A stretch of 64,000 nucleotides of DNA from Volvox africanus (taxonomy: Eukaryota > Chlorophyta > Chlorophyceae > Chlamydomonadales > Volvocaceae), in contig BSDZ01000015.1 of assembly GCA_030268105.1 (NCBI GenBank), forward strand, positions 2,197,501-2,261,500, given 5' to 3'. The notes beneath the pieces are model-generated. The model was not told the origin of the DNA and did no database searches. It saw nothing but the letters and a program-made list of their open reading frames with translations. The translations under genes and the position numbers were made by a program. Below, in pieces: positions 1 to 17,835 of the stretch. Each line of letters begins with the position of its first letter. Position 1 is the first letter of the stretch.

Positions 1-1014
1 GGCCAGGATATTTCTTCCCCCGCCACCGATGCTGACTTTTCCACAGCTAGGGGGAACCGTCCAGAAAAAGCCTATAGGAAGCCCAATCAGTACCGCGAAG
101 AAGAAACACTATATTTGGAAGTTCACAACGTCATAAATGCCGTTCAGTGACTTCCTGCCAGGCCATCTCTTTCGACAGCGGCGCTAATCTCGTTCATCCA
201 ATGGAGGTATTCGGCAGCAGGGTTATCCACCTCCTGCCCTGCAACGCTGCGTCCCGCCCTTGCATCCCTGTACCCTATCCAACCAAGATTGTAAAGGTTT
301 CATTGCAGCCCTGCCTTAATTGTATCGCAACTCCAGAACCCGCTGCAAAGAACCCGCGTGCCAATTGAGCGCACTTAAATCACCCCGGGTTCACTGCGCT
401 TAAACCTTAGCACCAAGGTATGACCAAATCCCACCCAGATTTGGAATGCACATGGGTAATCCCCAAAAAGGTAGATTTACCTAGCACATCGTGGCTCTAA
501 TGAACGAGGACTACTTGATTCGCCATTGCCCCATGCCAAACGACGCACATGCAGTTACGCACATGCACGGCACACCTGTTTCAGGATACGCTCAGACCAA
601 GTCCTCCTGACCTCGTTGCTTCTCAATTGGTTTCTGAAGCAACCGATACTGGCCCCCGCCGCCGGGGAGCGCTCGCTGCCCACATGTCATGTAGAAGTCG
701 GAAGCGGACGGCGCTGAAAGCCGAGCCTGCGCTGTGAAGTGCGCCGCTGCTTCCGCTCACTGCAATAATAGAGGACTTCGCCACCACCTGCCACATGCAC
801 ATAATGGCAGCAGGCAGAACAGGTGACCATCGCCGCTATGAAGCAACCAATGGATGGACCGACTTAGCAGCTAGCGAATCTAAAGCCATAATTGTGCAAC
901 GGTTAATGCGAAATGTGAAGAGGACGGTGAGCGCTCCATGCACAGGCCCACGAGTGACATCCAACGTGCAGAATGCTTCCCGGGCTGGTTACCCTAACAA
1001 GGAGCCCTCCTAAG
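1..1014. other. No recognisable gene
   Basis: Only short open frames without family resemblance are seen here. The stretch lies just downstream of the last exon of the minus-strand NT-C2 gene and probably holds its 3' UTR. A further terminal exon cannot be excluded. Confidence 0.4.
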
Positions 1015-4000
1015 TTAGGATCTGGAATAAAGATGATGCCTTGTGCAACCCGCCAAACGCTGCTGTCTTAGCACCCAGGACATGAAGGAGCGTTGAAGGA
1101 AATCACCGGCTGCCAAGTCACCAACCTGCGCCAGCTCTTCCATTTCGTCCTCACTATCCGCGTCATACTCCAGCCCCGGCTCCGAGCCCGCCTCCACGGC
1201 CCGCATCAGGACGCTGTCGGTCGGTGGCAGGTAGCCGCTGTTCACGTCGGCAGCAGGGGAGCGCAGGTGCATCTGCGGCAGCGCCGCGTCCTCCAGTAGA
1301 GATTCCAGAATGGTCGGACTAATGGAGTCCTGCGCAAACTCGTCGGGCTGTGCACCAGAGGGTGTCACATTGCAGATGGGGGAAGGGACGCAAAGAAAGA
1401 CAACACCGGTAAGCCATAGCGGACAAACTCGCACATTCTAAGAGGTGCCTGCCCGAAGCGTTGCCACCATGAGCTGCCACCATGTCATGCCTTGATAACT
1501 CCCCGTGGATATACATCCTCCTTTGCCGTATGGGCTCCCAGTGGTAGCGTGATGCTGCAGATCAGCTGGCAAGATGGGTAATCTCCCTTTCTAAGCAGGG
1601 GATCTGATGAATTGGATACACTTGGTTCCCTTCGCAGTTCCATTCACCTCCCAAAACTAAAATGGGGCCATCATTCCGCACGCCATGGGAGCTGAACCGG
1701 ACACGCTCGCCTTAAAACGCTCGAGGATGTGCAGCACCGACCGCATGGATAGCGCCGCCCCCACGTCCAGTCGTACCGCCCTGTCCAGCAAGAGCTCCTT
1801 GGGCATCATCAGCAGATCGGCGGCGGCGCGCAGCAATGGGAACAGCGGGCCAAGCGCGGAACCCGGTGCCGCTCCGCCACTAGTACCTCCGCTGCGGTCG
1901 GCGCCAGACGCGAGCGCCGCCGCTGCCTCGGCAGCCGCGGCAGCACTCGTGCTGCCTGCACCGCCTGCGCCGCCCAGAGCCGCCTGCCCTGCTGCCCACT
2001 GCTGCAGTCGTGTGACCGTCATCTTAACTGACATGCCACCACCGAACGTGAGGACTCCCCGCGCAAAGGGCAAGCTGGCGTCATCCAAGTAGGGAAAGGC
2101 GCCGTTGGTGCAGGCGTCGCCACCACCGCCAGCACCGCCCATCCACGCCACCGTGCGGTGAGGGTCGTAATCGGCGAGCAGATCTGCTACACCTGGCTGC
2201 TCTATCCCACCAAGAAGGTGTGCGAATAATAACAGGTCCACGCGCTTAAGGCACTGTAGCAGTACCTGATGCCGCAGCATCGCCGCATGGCCAGCTGAGC
2301 CTACGTGACGATTCAGCGTGGAGCACACTGCCTCCAGCCCCTCAAACCACTTCTTGATGGCCGCCTCCTGCTGCGCGCGCTTGGTGACTGCGGGGGAGGA
2401 CGTCCGGGAGGTGGCACCGGACCCGCCAGGCCGAGATGCCGAGCCCAGCACTGTTGGAAGCAGTACTCGGTCCCACATCCGTACTAGCACCTCGCCAAAC
2501 AGCGTCCGCTCCAGTCGCCGCAGATCTGGAACCAGTACTGCCGAGGCCCAGTGCTCACCACCAGCGCCCAACGGCAGCTGCGACGCAGCCAGACTGGCGC
2601 TGCTAGCGCTGACGTTCCCAAGGGACGACGGCAAGCACGCCAACATAGCCCGCATGTGCACAATATTGGACCACCAGTAAGATAATGTATCAAGGCCATC
2701 GCCCGCCGCTGCTGCCACCTGTGCGCGCACCGCCCGCAGGGCCGCAGCACCGAACTGCGGCCCGTCGGATGATCCCATGGCCACCACCGTGCGCACCAGG
2801 CGTCGCGCTGGCGAATGGGCCCCTCGGCCGCTTGCGCTAGCCAGGGTGACTCTGCCAGTAAAAGATACGGTCCCAGAGGCAGCGCCGGGTCCGCAGCCTA
2901 CTGCCAGGTCATTGGCAGTGGCGGTTACAGCTGAACCCAGGCCGGCTCCAGACGGCCTACGTGCCAAGTACACTGCAGCCTCCAGCGCTGCCACCGTGAG
3001 CAGCTCATGCCGCAACGCCGCGAGTAGCTCCGAGTCGGGGGCCGCAGCGAGGCTGTGAGCGCTACCCCCAGTTGCCTGCGTGCCTGCCAGAGGCCTGGAC
3101 CGGAAAGGGTGGAGCGGGGGAATGCGAACGCGAATGAAAGAAACCCAGAACTGAAAAGAAAGAAAGAAAGAAACCCAGACCAGCGCGAATGTGCAATGTG
3201 ATACAAATATACCAAAAGATTCATTTGGTACGAGAACACTTGTGCTCAGCTTGTGCGAAATCGTGGGAAAAGGACCATTAAAAGCTGCCAACAATCTTGG
3301 GATTGTGCCTTCGGCGCCGACCCAGCCCCGCCTGACCCAGCACGGTATCAGCACTTGCGCCACGCGTTACGACCCAATCGCGCAGTAGACCGCACTTACT
3401 GTCTGCTCCTATGTATCTCCCTCAGCGACAGGCCCATCATGCCCCCCTCCAACGCCTCGCGGGTGGAGTCCATCTCCGAGCCACGCAACGGGCTGCGCTG
3501 GCTACAAGAGTTGACACACAGGTCGCATATTGCAGCAACATACTTCCATGTGTAAGGCAGGTTTATGTGTGCACATGAAGTTCGCGAACAGGAACGTAAT
3601 AAGGCATTCCTTACTGAACGCTTGTACAACGCACCCCAACTTAACGGACGCCAACCCTTCCTGTTGCGATCGCTACCAACTCCATACAACCAAGATGCAC
3701 TCGATTGAAGGCCCTGGCTCAATTAGAGCCGGCAGTTGGGCAATTAGGGCCCCACGTCTTAGTAGGCCTAAATTGTCCCACCCTGAAGCCCCGATCCACC
3801 CGCTTTGGCACCTGAGATCCTGCCCCGTAACACTGCTGCTAGGCGTAAGCGCCTTCACACTGGCATGCGGCGTCGCGGTGCGGCTGCTCGTGGGCTGCGC
3901 AATGCTGCTGTACACGGGCACGGGCTCTGCCGGCTCGTCGTGGGACTCCTGCGAGGATAGAGCGACAGACGGACAGTTGAGCTCCAGATCCCATCAGGTG

Positions 4001-5893
4001 TACATGTAGGTGGGTAACGGACGGGTAATGGACTGGGCCTGGTATGCGCCCGCGGTGGTTTAGTATGGAAGGAATCAGTTAATATTTCGTTCACCACATG
4101 CTAAGGTGTATACCCGTCCAGGTTGCAAGGGGCTGCAAATCCTGTGCTACCCTTTCAACCGTGCTGCTGCGCGTCTGCTCACCCGTACCGTGACATGGAT
4201 CTGGCCCCAACTCGGGCTAGACTCCCAGACAATGGCAATGAGCCAGCAGCGACTTCGTGCCCTCCCTTTCAAATCTTCTCCAACCCCCTCCCACCCCAAC
4301 CATGCATTCACCTGGATAGTGTCCATGACTTTTGAAAGGCCGGGCGCGTCTCCGGCCAAGCTGGCCCCGCGGCCACCATTAACCTGCCCGCTGGTCGCGC
4401 TGCCCGCCGGAGCTGCGGACTCAAAACCCCGTAAGTCCTGTTCTTCATTCAATGGTCCATTGCCTTTGCCCGTGAACTTAAAGCGCAGGAAGGAGCTCAA
4501 GTTGGCGGTCATGCGGGAGCCTGCAGATATGGAGATGGGCAGCATTCATGGTGGCAACGCTTAAGACGGGAAAGAGGATAAAGACGAATTTGAGCAGCGA
4601 GTGAATCCCACTTGGCTAAATCACACGGAATCACCAAAAGGAAAGGTGGTGCGTGCAGTCTGTAGGCCTAACTCCGAAGCAATCCCCCAAAGGCAGGTTG
4701 GGGCGCGCCCCTGCCACACTCCCAGGACGCCCTGGATCGTCTCCTAGCAAGTGGTCAACTCAGGTGGACAGGGAGATTATCATCCTAACAGACACGACAC
4801 AAAAGATAATGATGCCAGCACAATGCACCTGGCCTTTCCTGCTCGTGTGCTGTGACTGCGAATCCAACCATTTCTCAAGATTTCTGTCAGAGCCGTGGGG
4901 CCGCGGTCGCAGTGGTGGTGCTAGGGCTCGCGAGTCACATCGAAGAATGCCGTACCAGGTGTGTCGTATGACACCAAATCACTCTGCCATAGCCCCGGCC
5001 TGCATGACTTCCTTCACAAAGGCACTCCCGACCCATCCCGTTCCAGATACTGCCCATGCCGCTTTACTAAACTTGAATAAATTCGCGCACCTGTTGTGTC
5101 AGTGCTCATGGAGGCCGTCTCGTCTGGCAAGGTTGCTCCCGATCCCCCGCCAGCCTCCCGCATTTTCTTCCATCGACATCTTAAAAACAGAAACAGTGCC
5201 AAGGCAATGGGAATGCGGCAACATAAGAAAGACAACCGTAAGTGGTTGCTTATGACTAGGAAGTTGTAACCCGTAACATCCTTATACTGAAATTTAATAC
5301 ATCGCAATACCTGATAGTGACCATTAGCTGCGGGTCCCCCACGGCGGCGTGGACAGCCTTGTTGCAAGACACCATAAACGTGCGCGTCTCCTTGTGCTCG
5401 ACAGCAGCATACTCCGATAAGTCAACAACAACGCGCCCCAACGCGGCCGTTGCTTGTGTGCGTCCATCGGTCTCTAGAACCGCAAGGATCAAGCACTTCT
5501 TTTTGAACGGGCCGAGGCCGGTGGTACTAGCATTACCACCGCTTGCCTGCATAAATAATTATGAAGTGATTAATCCTAACGCGCGAAGGACAGCGAGATG
5601 CTGGGTTGCGGTAGTTGGTTGGCACTACTGGGTCAGCCCGAGCCCACCTTGTAGAGAGTAACAGGCATATCGAACCGTTCGTTGAATCGAACTACGGCGC
5701 CCAAGCGTCCCGGTTGCCTTGAAGGGTAAACCGAGCGTGTCGCCCCCCTCCGCCGCTTGCCTCGCTGGTACCCGATGGCGATGGCTCGCGCTCCCTCCGG
5801 CCATGGCGCAAGGTTGTGCACCACAAAAGAAAACTCGAACCGGGTTGCTGTAAGCTTTTGCTTAACCTTTGAGCCGAAAGAAAACATGGTCAC
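1015..5893 (-). CDS. NT-C2 (EEIG1/EHBP1-type) protein with DIL-like C-terminal region
   Basis: Eight-exon model, in transcript order: 5893-5648, 5546-5311, 5179-5091, 4520-4312, 3948-3812, 3501-3400, 3094-1711, 1347-1015. Phases match at every junction and give about 911 aa. Exons 1-2 encode an N-terminal NT-C2 domain (residues about 1-160): a KFxFEF-like strand, LAPWPEG, a basic GKRRRG loop, then LGRVVVDLSEYA. The NT-C2 fold is a C2-like lipid- or protein-binding domain. Exon 7 resembles the C-terminal half of plant NT-C2 proteins and myosin-type dilute domains (YWWSNIVHMRAML, DLLMMPKELLLD), interrupted by Ala/Gly-rich inserts. Exon 8 (PDEFAQDSIS, then YDADSEDEMEELAQ) matches the conserved tail of plant homologues from memory. 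The exon 7/8 junction is odd: AAG followed by GCGAGC (a GC-AG intron), or a weak GT six bases later adding two residues. Exon 8 could instead end at 1126 (CAG/GTTGGT). The start is the first ATG before the domain. Cellular role unknown; membrane-cytoskeleton linkage is inference. Confidence 0.8.
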
Positions 5894-7483
5894 CGCATCG
5901 GCAGTTTGCGGGCCCTGCCAAACGGCCCTACTTGTCAGTGCAAAAGTCTTGAGTGATGGGTGTTATCGCTTATATGTGTTTTATGTACTTTATACGGGTG
6001 GACAACTTGTATGTGTTCAAAAGAGGAGTGCCAGTTTCAGTCCGATGAGAATGACGGATTATACGTAAACAGACAGAGTGCTTGGTCGGAACCAGCTAGG
6101 TCCGTGAAAATAAAACCATTATAGGGACAGAGCTATTTATAGATATTTCAATGGATGCTGCACTGGGTTTGCAATCTCTGCAGCTGCACTTGACTGCAGT
6201 GGTTGCATCGCACGAACGACACCGATGATATTGAGTGAAACTCTTATGTAGAAAACCTTCCGTTACAGTTATATTTTTAAGAGGTCTTTCTGCAACCAGA
6301 ATAGCAATGCTGCTACCTTAAGTAGCGTATACATTCCTCAAGGCCGTATGCGTATTTCACTACGACTGCATCAGCTGTTAACTAATGGTCATATGGGTAC
6401 TAAACCTACGATGTGGTATGCATTATGGTAATTTGGGTACCATGTGAGCCGTTGATTGACGCCACGGCACCCGCGCACCATCTCTACCCGCCGATAACTG
6501 GCTACTGCGTCTAGGCCCCGCGTCTGGTAACTAATTAAGTACCATGAGTTTTTGATATCATAACTACAAGTACTTGAGAGCAGGCCAACGACACCGCAAC
6601 ACCAGCCTTTCCACGAGGACCCTATAGGTGGCGGTGTGTGCTGCATCCGTCCGCTATCACTCGCACACAATGCGGCAAGTACGTGAAAGACAAGACGCGC
6701 GTGCCTCACGGTTTACAGCACCATATGATGCAATACACGTACCGCTGTGTACGGTAACTCACGACTTTAGAGCGATTGAGCTACGTAAACCGGGGAAAGG
6801 ATAGCAATAAAAAGCACGTCCTTGCGGGAACCATAATTAGTAATGTTTTATCGGGTAAAGTTTTCAAATTCCATGGCGGGTGCGTTTGAGCTGGTGCATT
6901 GATGCAGTCCAGGAAGCTCTCCTCTCCCTTTGGCGTCTGGCCCTCCGTAGCCCTAGACCATTCCTCTTTTCATCAGGCGCAAGCAAAACCCTACAATCCC
7001 TTCCGTCGCACGCACGCGGATTGACTTGCGATGTGGGTCATGTAGAACCTGTGACCAAAGTTAGTTTGCGCCTACCGCCTACCGCCTACTGCCACCGCCA
7101 CCGCCATCACCATCGCCATCGCCATCGCCATCGCCACCGACTACAGGCTAGCTACCAGGCTTTAGGGCCTTCGCATGGCACTACGTACACGTACTCGGCT
7201 GCAATAGGAGTCCCTATCATACGAAGTGCCCTTAAAGGCGAAGAGTGGACCGTTATTGTCGTGGATACTTGAATGGCGTTGACATAGCACTGCACGGGGC
7301 GGCCGGGGCATGCCTCCCTTCCACCATCACTCGGTAATAAATCTTGCCAATTGTGCATTACCGGGACCAATCAGGTTCCGAAGCTGTTGCGCCATCCCAT
7401 TACGTTCCGATATCTTCGCATCCATTACCACCCCTACCGTTCCCGGATCCACTCCCCCTCCCGGCGGTCTTGGTTAACTGCTG
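5894..7483. other. Intergenic region between the NT-C2 gene 5' end and PEX6 3' end
   Basis: No convincing coding sequence. It should contain the NT-C2 gene promoter (next to 5893) and the PEX6 3' UTR. Minus-strand TGTAA motifs, the usual volvocine polyadenylation signal, occur near 6263 and 6712 as TTACA on the plus strand. Which of them is used is not known. A CCATCG microsatellite lies inside the region. Confidence 0.5.
7091..7139. repeat. CCATCG/CCACCG hexanucleotide microsatellite
   Basis: About eight imperfect units of CCA(C/T)CG run in tandem. They lie downstream of the PEX6 stop codon and could be within its 3' UTR. Confidence 0.85.
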
Positions 7484-14914
<7,431 letters not shown>

Positions 14915-15155
14915 AATTTATATGCACGCCAATTTCAGGTAATTTTCATTGTGACTATTCATGGATTCCCTGTCCCCTGCCAGCTCATTGGTATCGTGCA
15001 ACCGAAACCGTCTTTGGCATTATAACACTTCTTTCCGCCTTGAAATATCCAGCGGTATCCAAGTTATAGTCATTTACTACTAGAACTACGTCACTTAGCT
15101 ACGCAATCTTGACGGTGGAACAAAATAAGGCTCGACCGACTCAGCATACAACGAC
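14915..15155. promoter_or_regulatory. Divergent intergenic region between PEX6 and the PI31-like gene
   Basis: Only 241 bp separate the two predicted start codons, which are transcribed away from each other. Both promoters and both 5' UTRs must fit here, so a shared bidirectional promoter is likely. I saw no unambiguous TATA box. Either start codon could be misplaced if an upstream exon was missed. Confidence 0.5.
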
Positions 15156-16546
15156 ATGGACGATCAGTTTCTTATCCAGCTGCTGGAGAAGGCCTGTCCA
15201 CGACCATCCTATTTATCATCTACTGATGGCGGTCCTATCCTTGCTTTGGCACTTCATTGTCTCATGGTCAACGATGGATTTGTGCTGGCTGGCGAGGAAG
15301 GCCAAGGCATTGCTGATCTGACCACGCGATTCCTACCACAAAAGGATTGGAATGGGAAGCTATTGGACCAGTGGATGTTTTTTTACACCAAGCCTGGGAA
15401 AGCACGCAAGTTCACATTGCATTGCTCTCTCCAGGGGCGCACGAAGCGCATGTTCATCCACGCTTCCGAAGAGAACAACCTCGCCAAGTACGTTTGTTGT
15501 GCTACTGTGGACCGGCTTGACGCAGTACCTGCCAATACCTATGCCTTACCAAAAACACTTATATGCACGTATATATGACAATACGTCGCAACCCAAAAAA
15601 AGAAAAGATAAGACGACCCAGTAAGGGTTCTGCAATGTGAATTAAAATCTTGCACCTATGCAACCTGCAATCTGCATGCTGAACACTTCATGCACGGCGG
15701 GCGGACATACATCTATACTTCCCCCTCTTAGCACCCCAGATAACACACCTGCAACACATCGAAATTTTTTGCAACACTGAGCTATTTTTAGCATGCCATA
15801 TCGAGCACTTTCGGTGGCATGGATATCAGATATAAGAAGCGAGCAAAAGTCGTCCAAGGTCGGTTATAGTCAATAGTAAAAACGCATGTCTGAAGAAAGT
15901 CCAAGATGTTGCACCACCCCAACGCCCTCTCCTGCATTCCCTCCCTCCTTTCCTAAGTACTCGATTCTCATCCCCCTATTCGCACGAACTCCAATCACGG
16001 AACCCACATCCGGCATACATAATTATGCTGCGATGCGTCGCCAAGGCTAACAACTTAGCCCTAATCCATTTCCCTGACCGTCCTCCCAACGCCACATCCA
16101 GACTGCAACACCTCCCTGCTTTCTCCTTTATTGTAATAACCTTGCGCGCGCACAGCATCCGTGTGTTGGGCCTCCAGCTGGAGAACTACGTCTCACACCC
16201 GAATACGCTGGCATCTAACAGCTGGAGCGCCCAAGAACCAGTGGTGCGCAATGCCGCTAAGATGTCGGAGCTGATGACTGAGCATGTGATCCAGCCACTC
16301 CTGCATGCGGCGGAGGAAGAGCAGGGTCCACCTCCAGGCGTTGTCTCCGCTGCCAGCAGAAGCGAGCAACAACAGCAGGGAGGCTTGCTGCCTATCATAA
16401 CCAGCTGGTTCCACCAGTCCGAGGGAGTGCTGGGAGCCCACGCAGTGCAATACCTGAAAGTGGCGGCTGTGACGGGCCTGGTAGTTGGATTTGTGGGTCT
16501 TGTGGTGCTGCGCGCCAGGGGTCCGCTGCAGCAGCGCCGCGCGTAA
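15156..16546 (+). CDS. PI31-like (PSMF1 N-terminal fold) protein with C-terminal transmembrane segment
   Basis: Two exons, 15156-15487 and 16156-16546, join in phase (donor GTACGT, acceptor CACAG) to give 240 aa. Residues 1 to about 165 fit the N-terminal domain of proteasome inhibitor PI31: an N-terminal helix (QFLIQLLEKA), LALALHCLMVNDGFVL, a strand-rich middle (WMFFYTKPGKARKFTLHC), then LQLENYV and a helix ending in EHVIQPLL. PI31 binds or regulates the 20S proteasome. The usual Pro/Gly-rich C-terminal proteasome-binding tail is missing. Instead a Gln-rich linker leads to a hydrophobic stretch (VAAVTGLVVGFVGLVV, about 213-228) and a short basic end RARGPLQQRRA, the layout of a tail-anchored membrane protein. 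Target membrane is unknown. A plus-strand TGTAA lies near 17357, which would mean a long 3' UTR. Confidence 0.8.
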
Positions 16547-17835
16547 TGAAAGCTCCAGTATGTGATGGCCCCAATCATGGGCTCGAAGATGTCAGATTGC
16601 GCCACGCGTAGGCAAACGTGTGCTGCATAGCCGGCATCAGGACAACTCGTAGGGCATTATGGTTTTGGCGACATGAGCACCTTGAATATTCTTACGGCTT
16701 CCGTGCAGTAAGGCTGAGCCCATCCTTTTCACCCATCTACCCGCGCCTACCGCATCTAAACATGTACGTAACCGCCAGAACATGGAGCCAAGTCAAACCT
16801 CCTTATCTCTTCGCAGCGGCTGATCTGCAGCAGCCGCAGGAGCATTACCTCCATTTGAGCCTCGTTCTAAAGGCGGGCTTTCCAGCCTGCTGAAAACTGC
16901 TTTCAAACCAAGGCAAGGAGGCGTCGTAAAAAAACCCAAGACGCAGTGCTTCCCAAGAACCGGGCCTTGCGCCTCGAAGTGTTGAAACTGACGCAAAGAT
17001 GCCCGCCCGCATCTGCGGCACCGATTTCCGTTCCGTGCTGTCATCCACTGCAGAGCCTTCCGCTGACTCCTATTCCATGTTGATCGCTGTGGAGCCTGCC
17101 CCGGCAGCGACCAGCGACAAGACATGAGGCAGTTTGCCACCACAGAACCGCTGACGGGTCTGCACCGCACCCTCGCAAGTCTCCTTGCTGTACCTGTCAA
17201 TCGCGACATAGGCGGTGGCGAGGGAAACAAATCGACGACGGAAGTATGTTGAGATGTTTAGAAAGCTTCTTGATTCTGGCCAAGCAGCAGACTTAAGAGA
17301 TGCCCTTCATTCCTGTGACCAAGGAATACGGGGGGCCCCACTCAAGAAGGCACCAGTGTAACGAAGAGCGGAGGTCAAACATGCCATCGGTGCACATCCT
17401 AGCAAAGGCAGGTAGACCCGTACCAAGTTGGGGGCCTATACATGTATATAAAATATAATGGCTTTGTTGCACCCTGCGCCCGTCGCCCTGCCGAAGAGTA
17501 GTCGTAGAGGCGGGTGCATAGTGCTGGGAGGGGAAGGTGGGTAATCCGGATATGCAGGCATGCTTCTAAAGCGCATATGGAATTCTTGAGCTGCTGCACA
17601 TTGGCACGTAGAAGAAAAAACAAAATAACGGTATATAATATACATGTATATATATAAATATATGTATATATGGTGCCTAAGCAGAGCGTACTGCATGGGA
17701 GGTTAGCGCCATGGATACATGGTCCAGTGTTAGCCCAAACGTTTCATAATCACGGTGTTTAAACGAGGCTCCTCTGACGCGCTCTACCTAAACTCAAACC
17801 GAAAGGGTGGGGCACTGGCTCTGTATCTATGTATC
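16547..17835. other. Intergenic region between convergent genes; AT-rich microsatellite
   Basis: Holds the 3' flanks of the PI31-like gene and of the glycosyltransferase gene. A TA/TATG-rich simple repeat occurs at about 17630-17672. A minus-strand open frame of 145 codons (17230-16793) is rich in Arg, Cys and Pro and has no family resemblance; I treat it as chance. Confidence 0.5.

Noticed and set aside
16793..17230. Minus-strand open frame of 145 codons downstream of the PI31-like gene
   Set aside because: Arg/Cys/Pro-rich composition typical of antisense frames in GC-rich DNA; no conserved motif.
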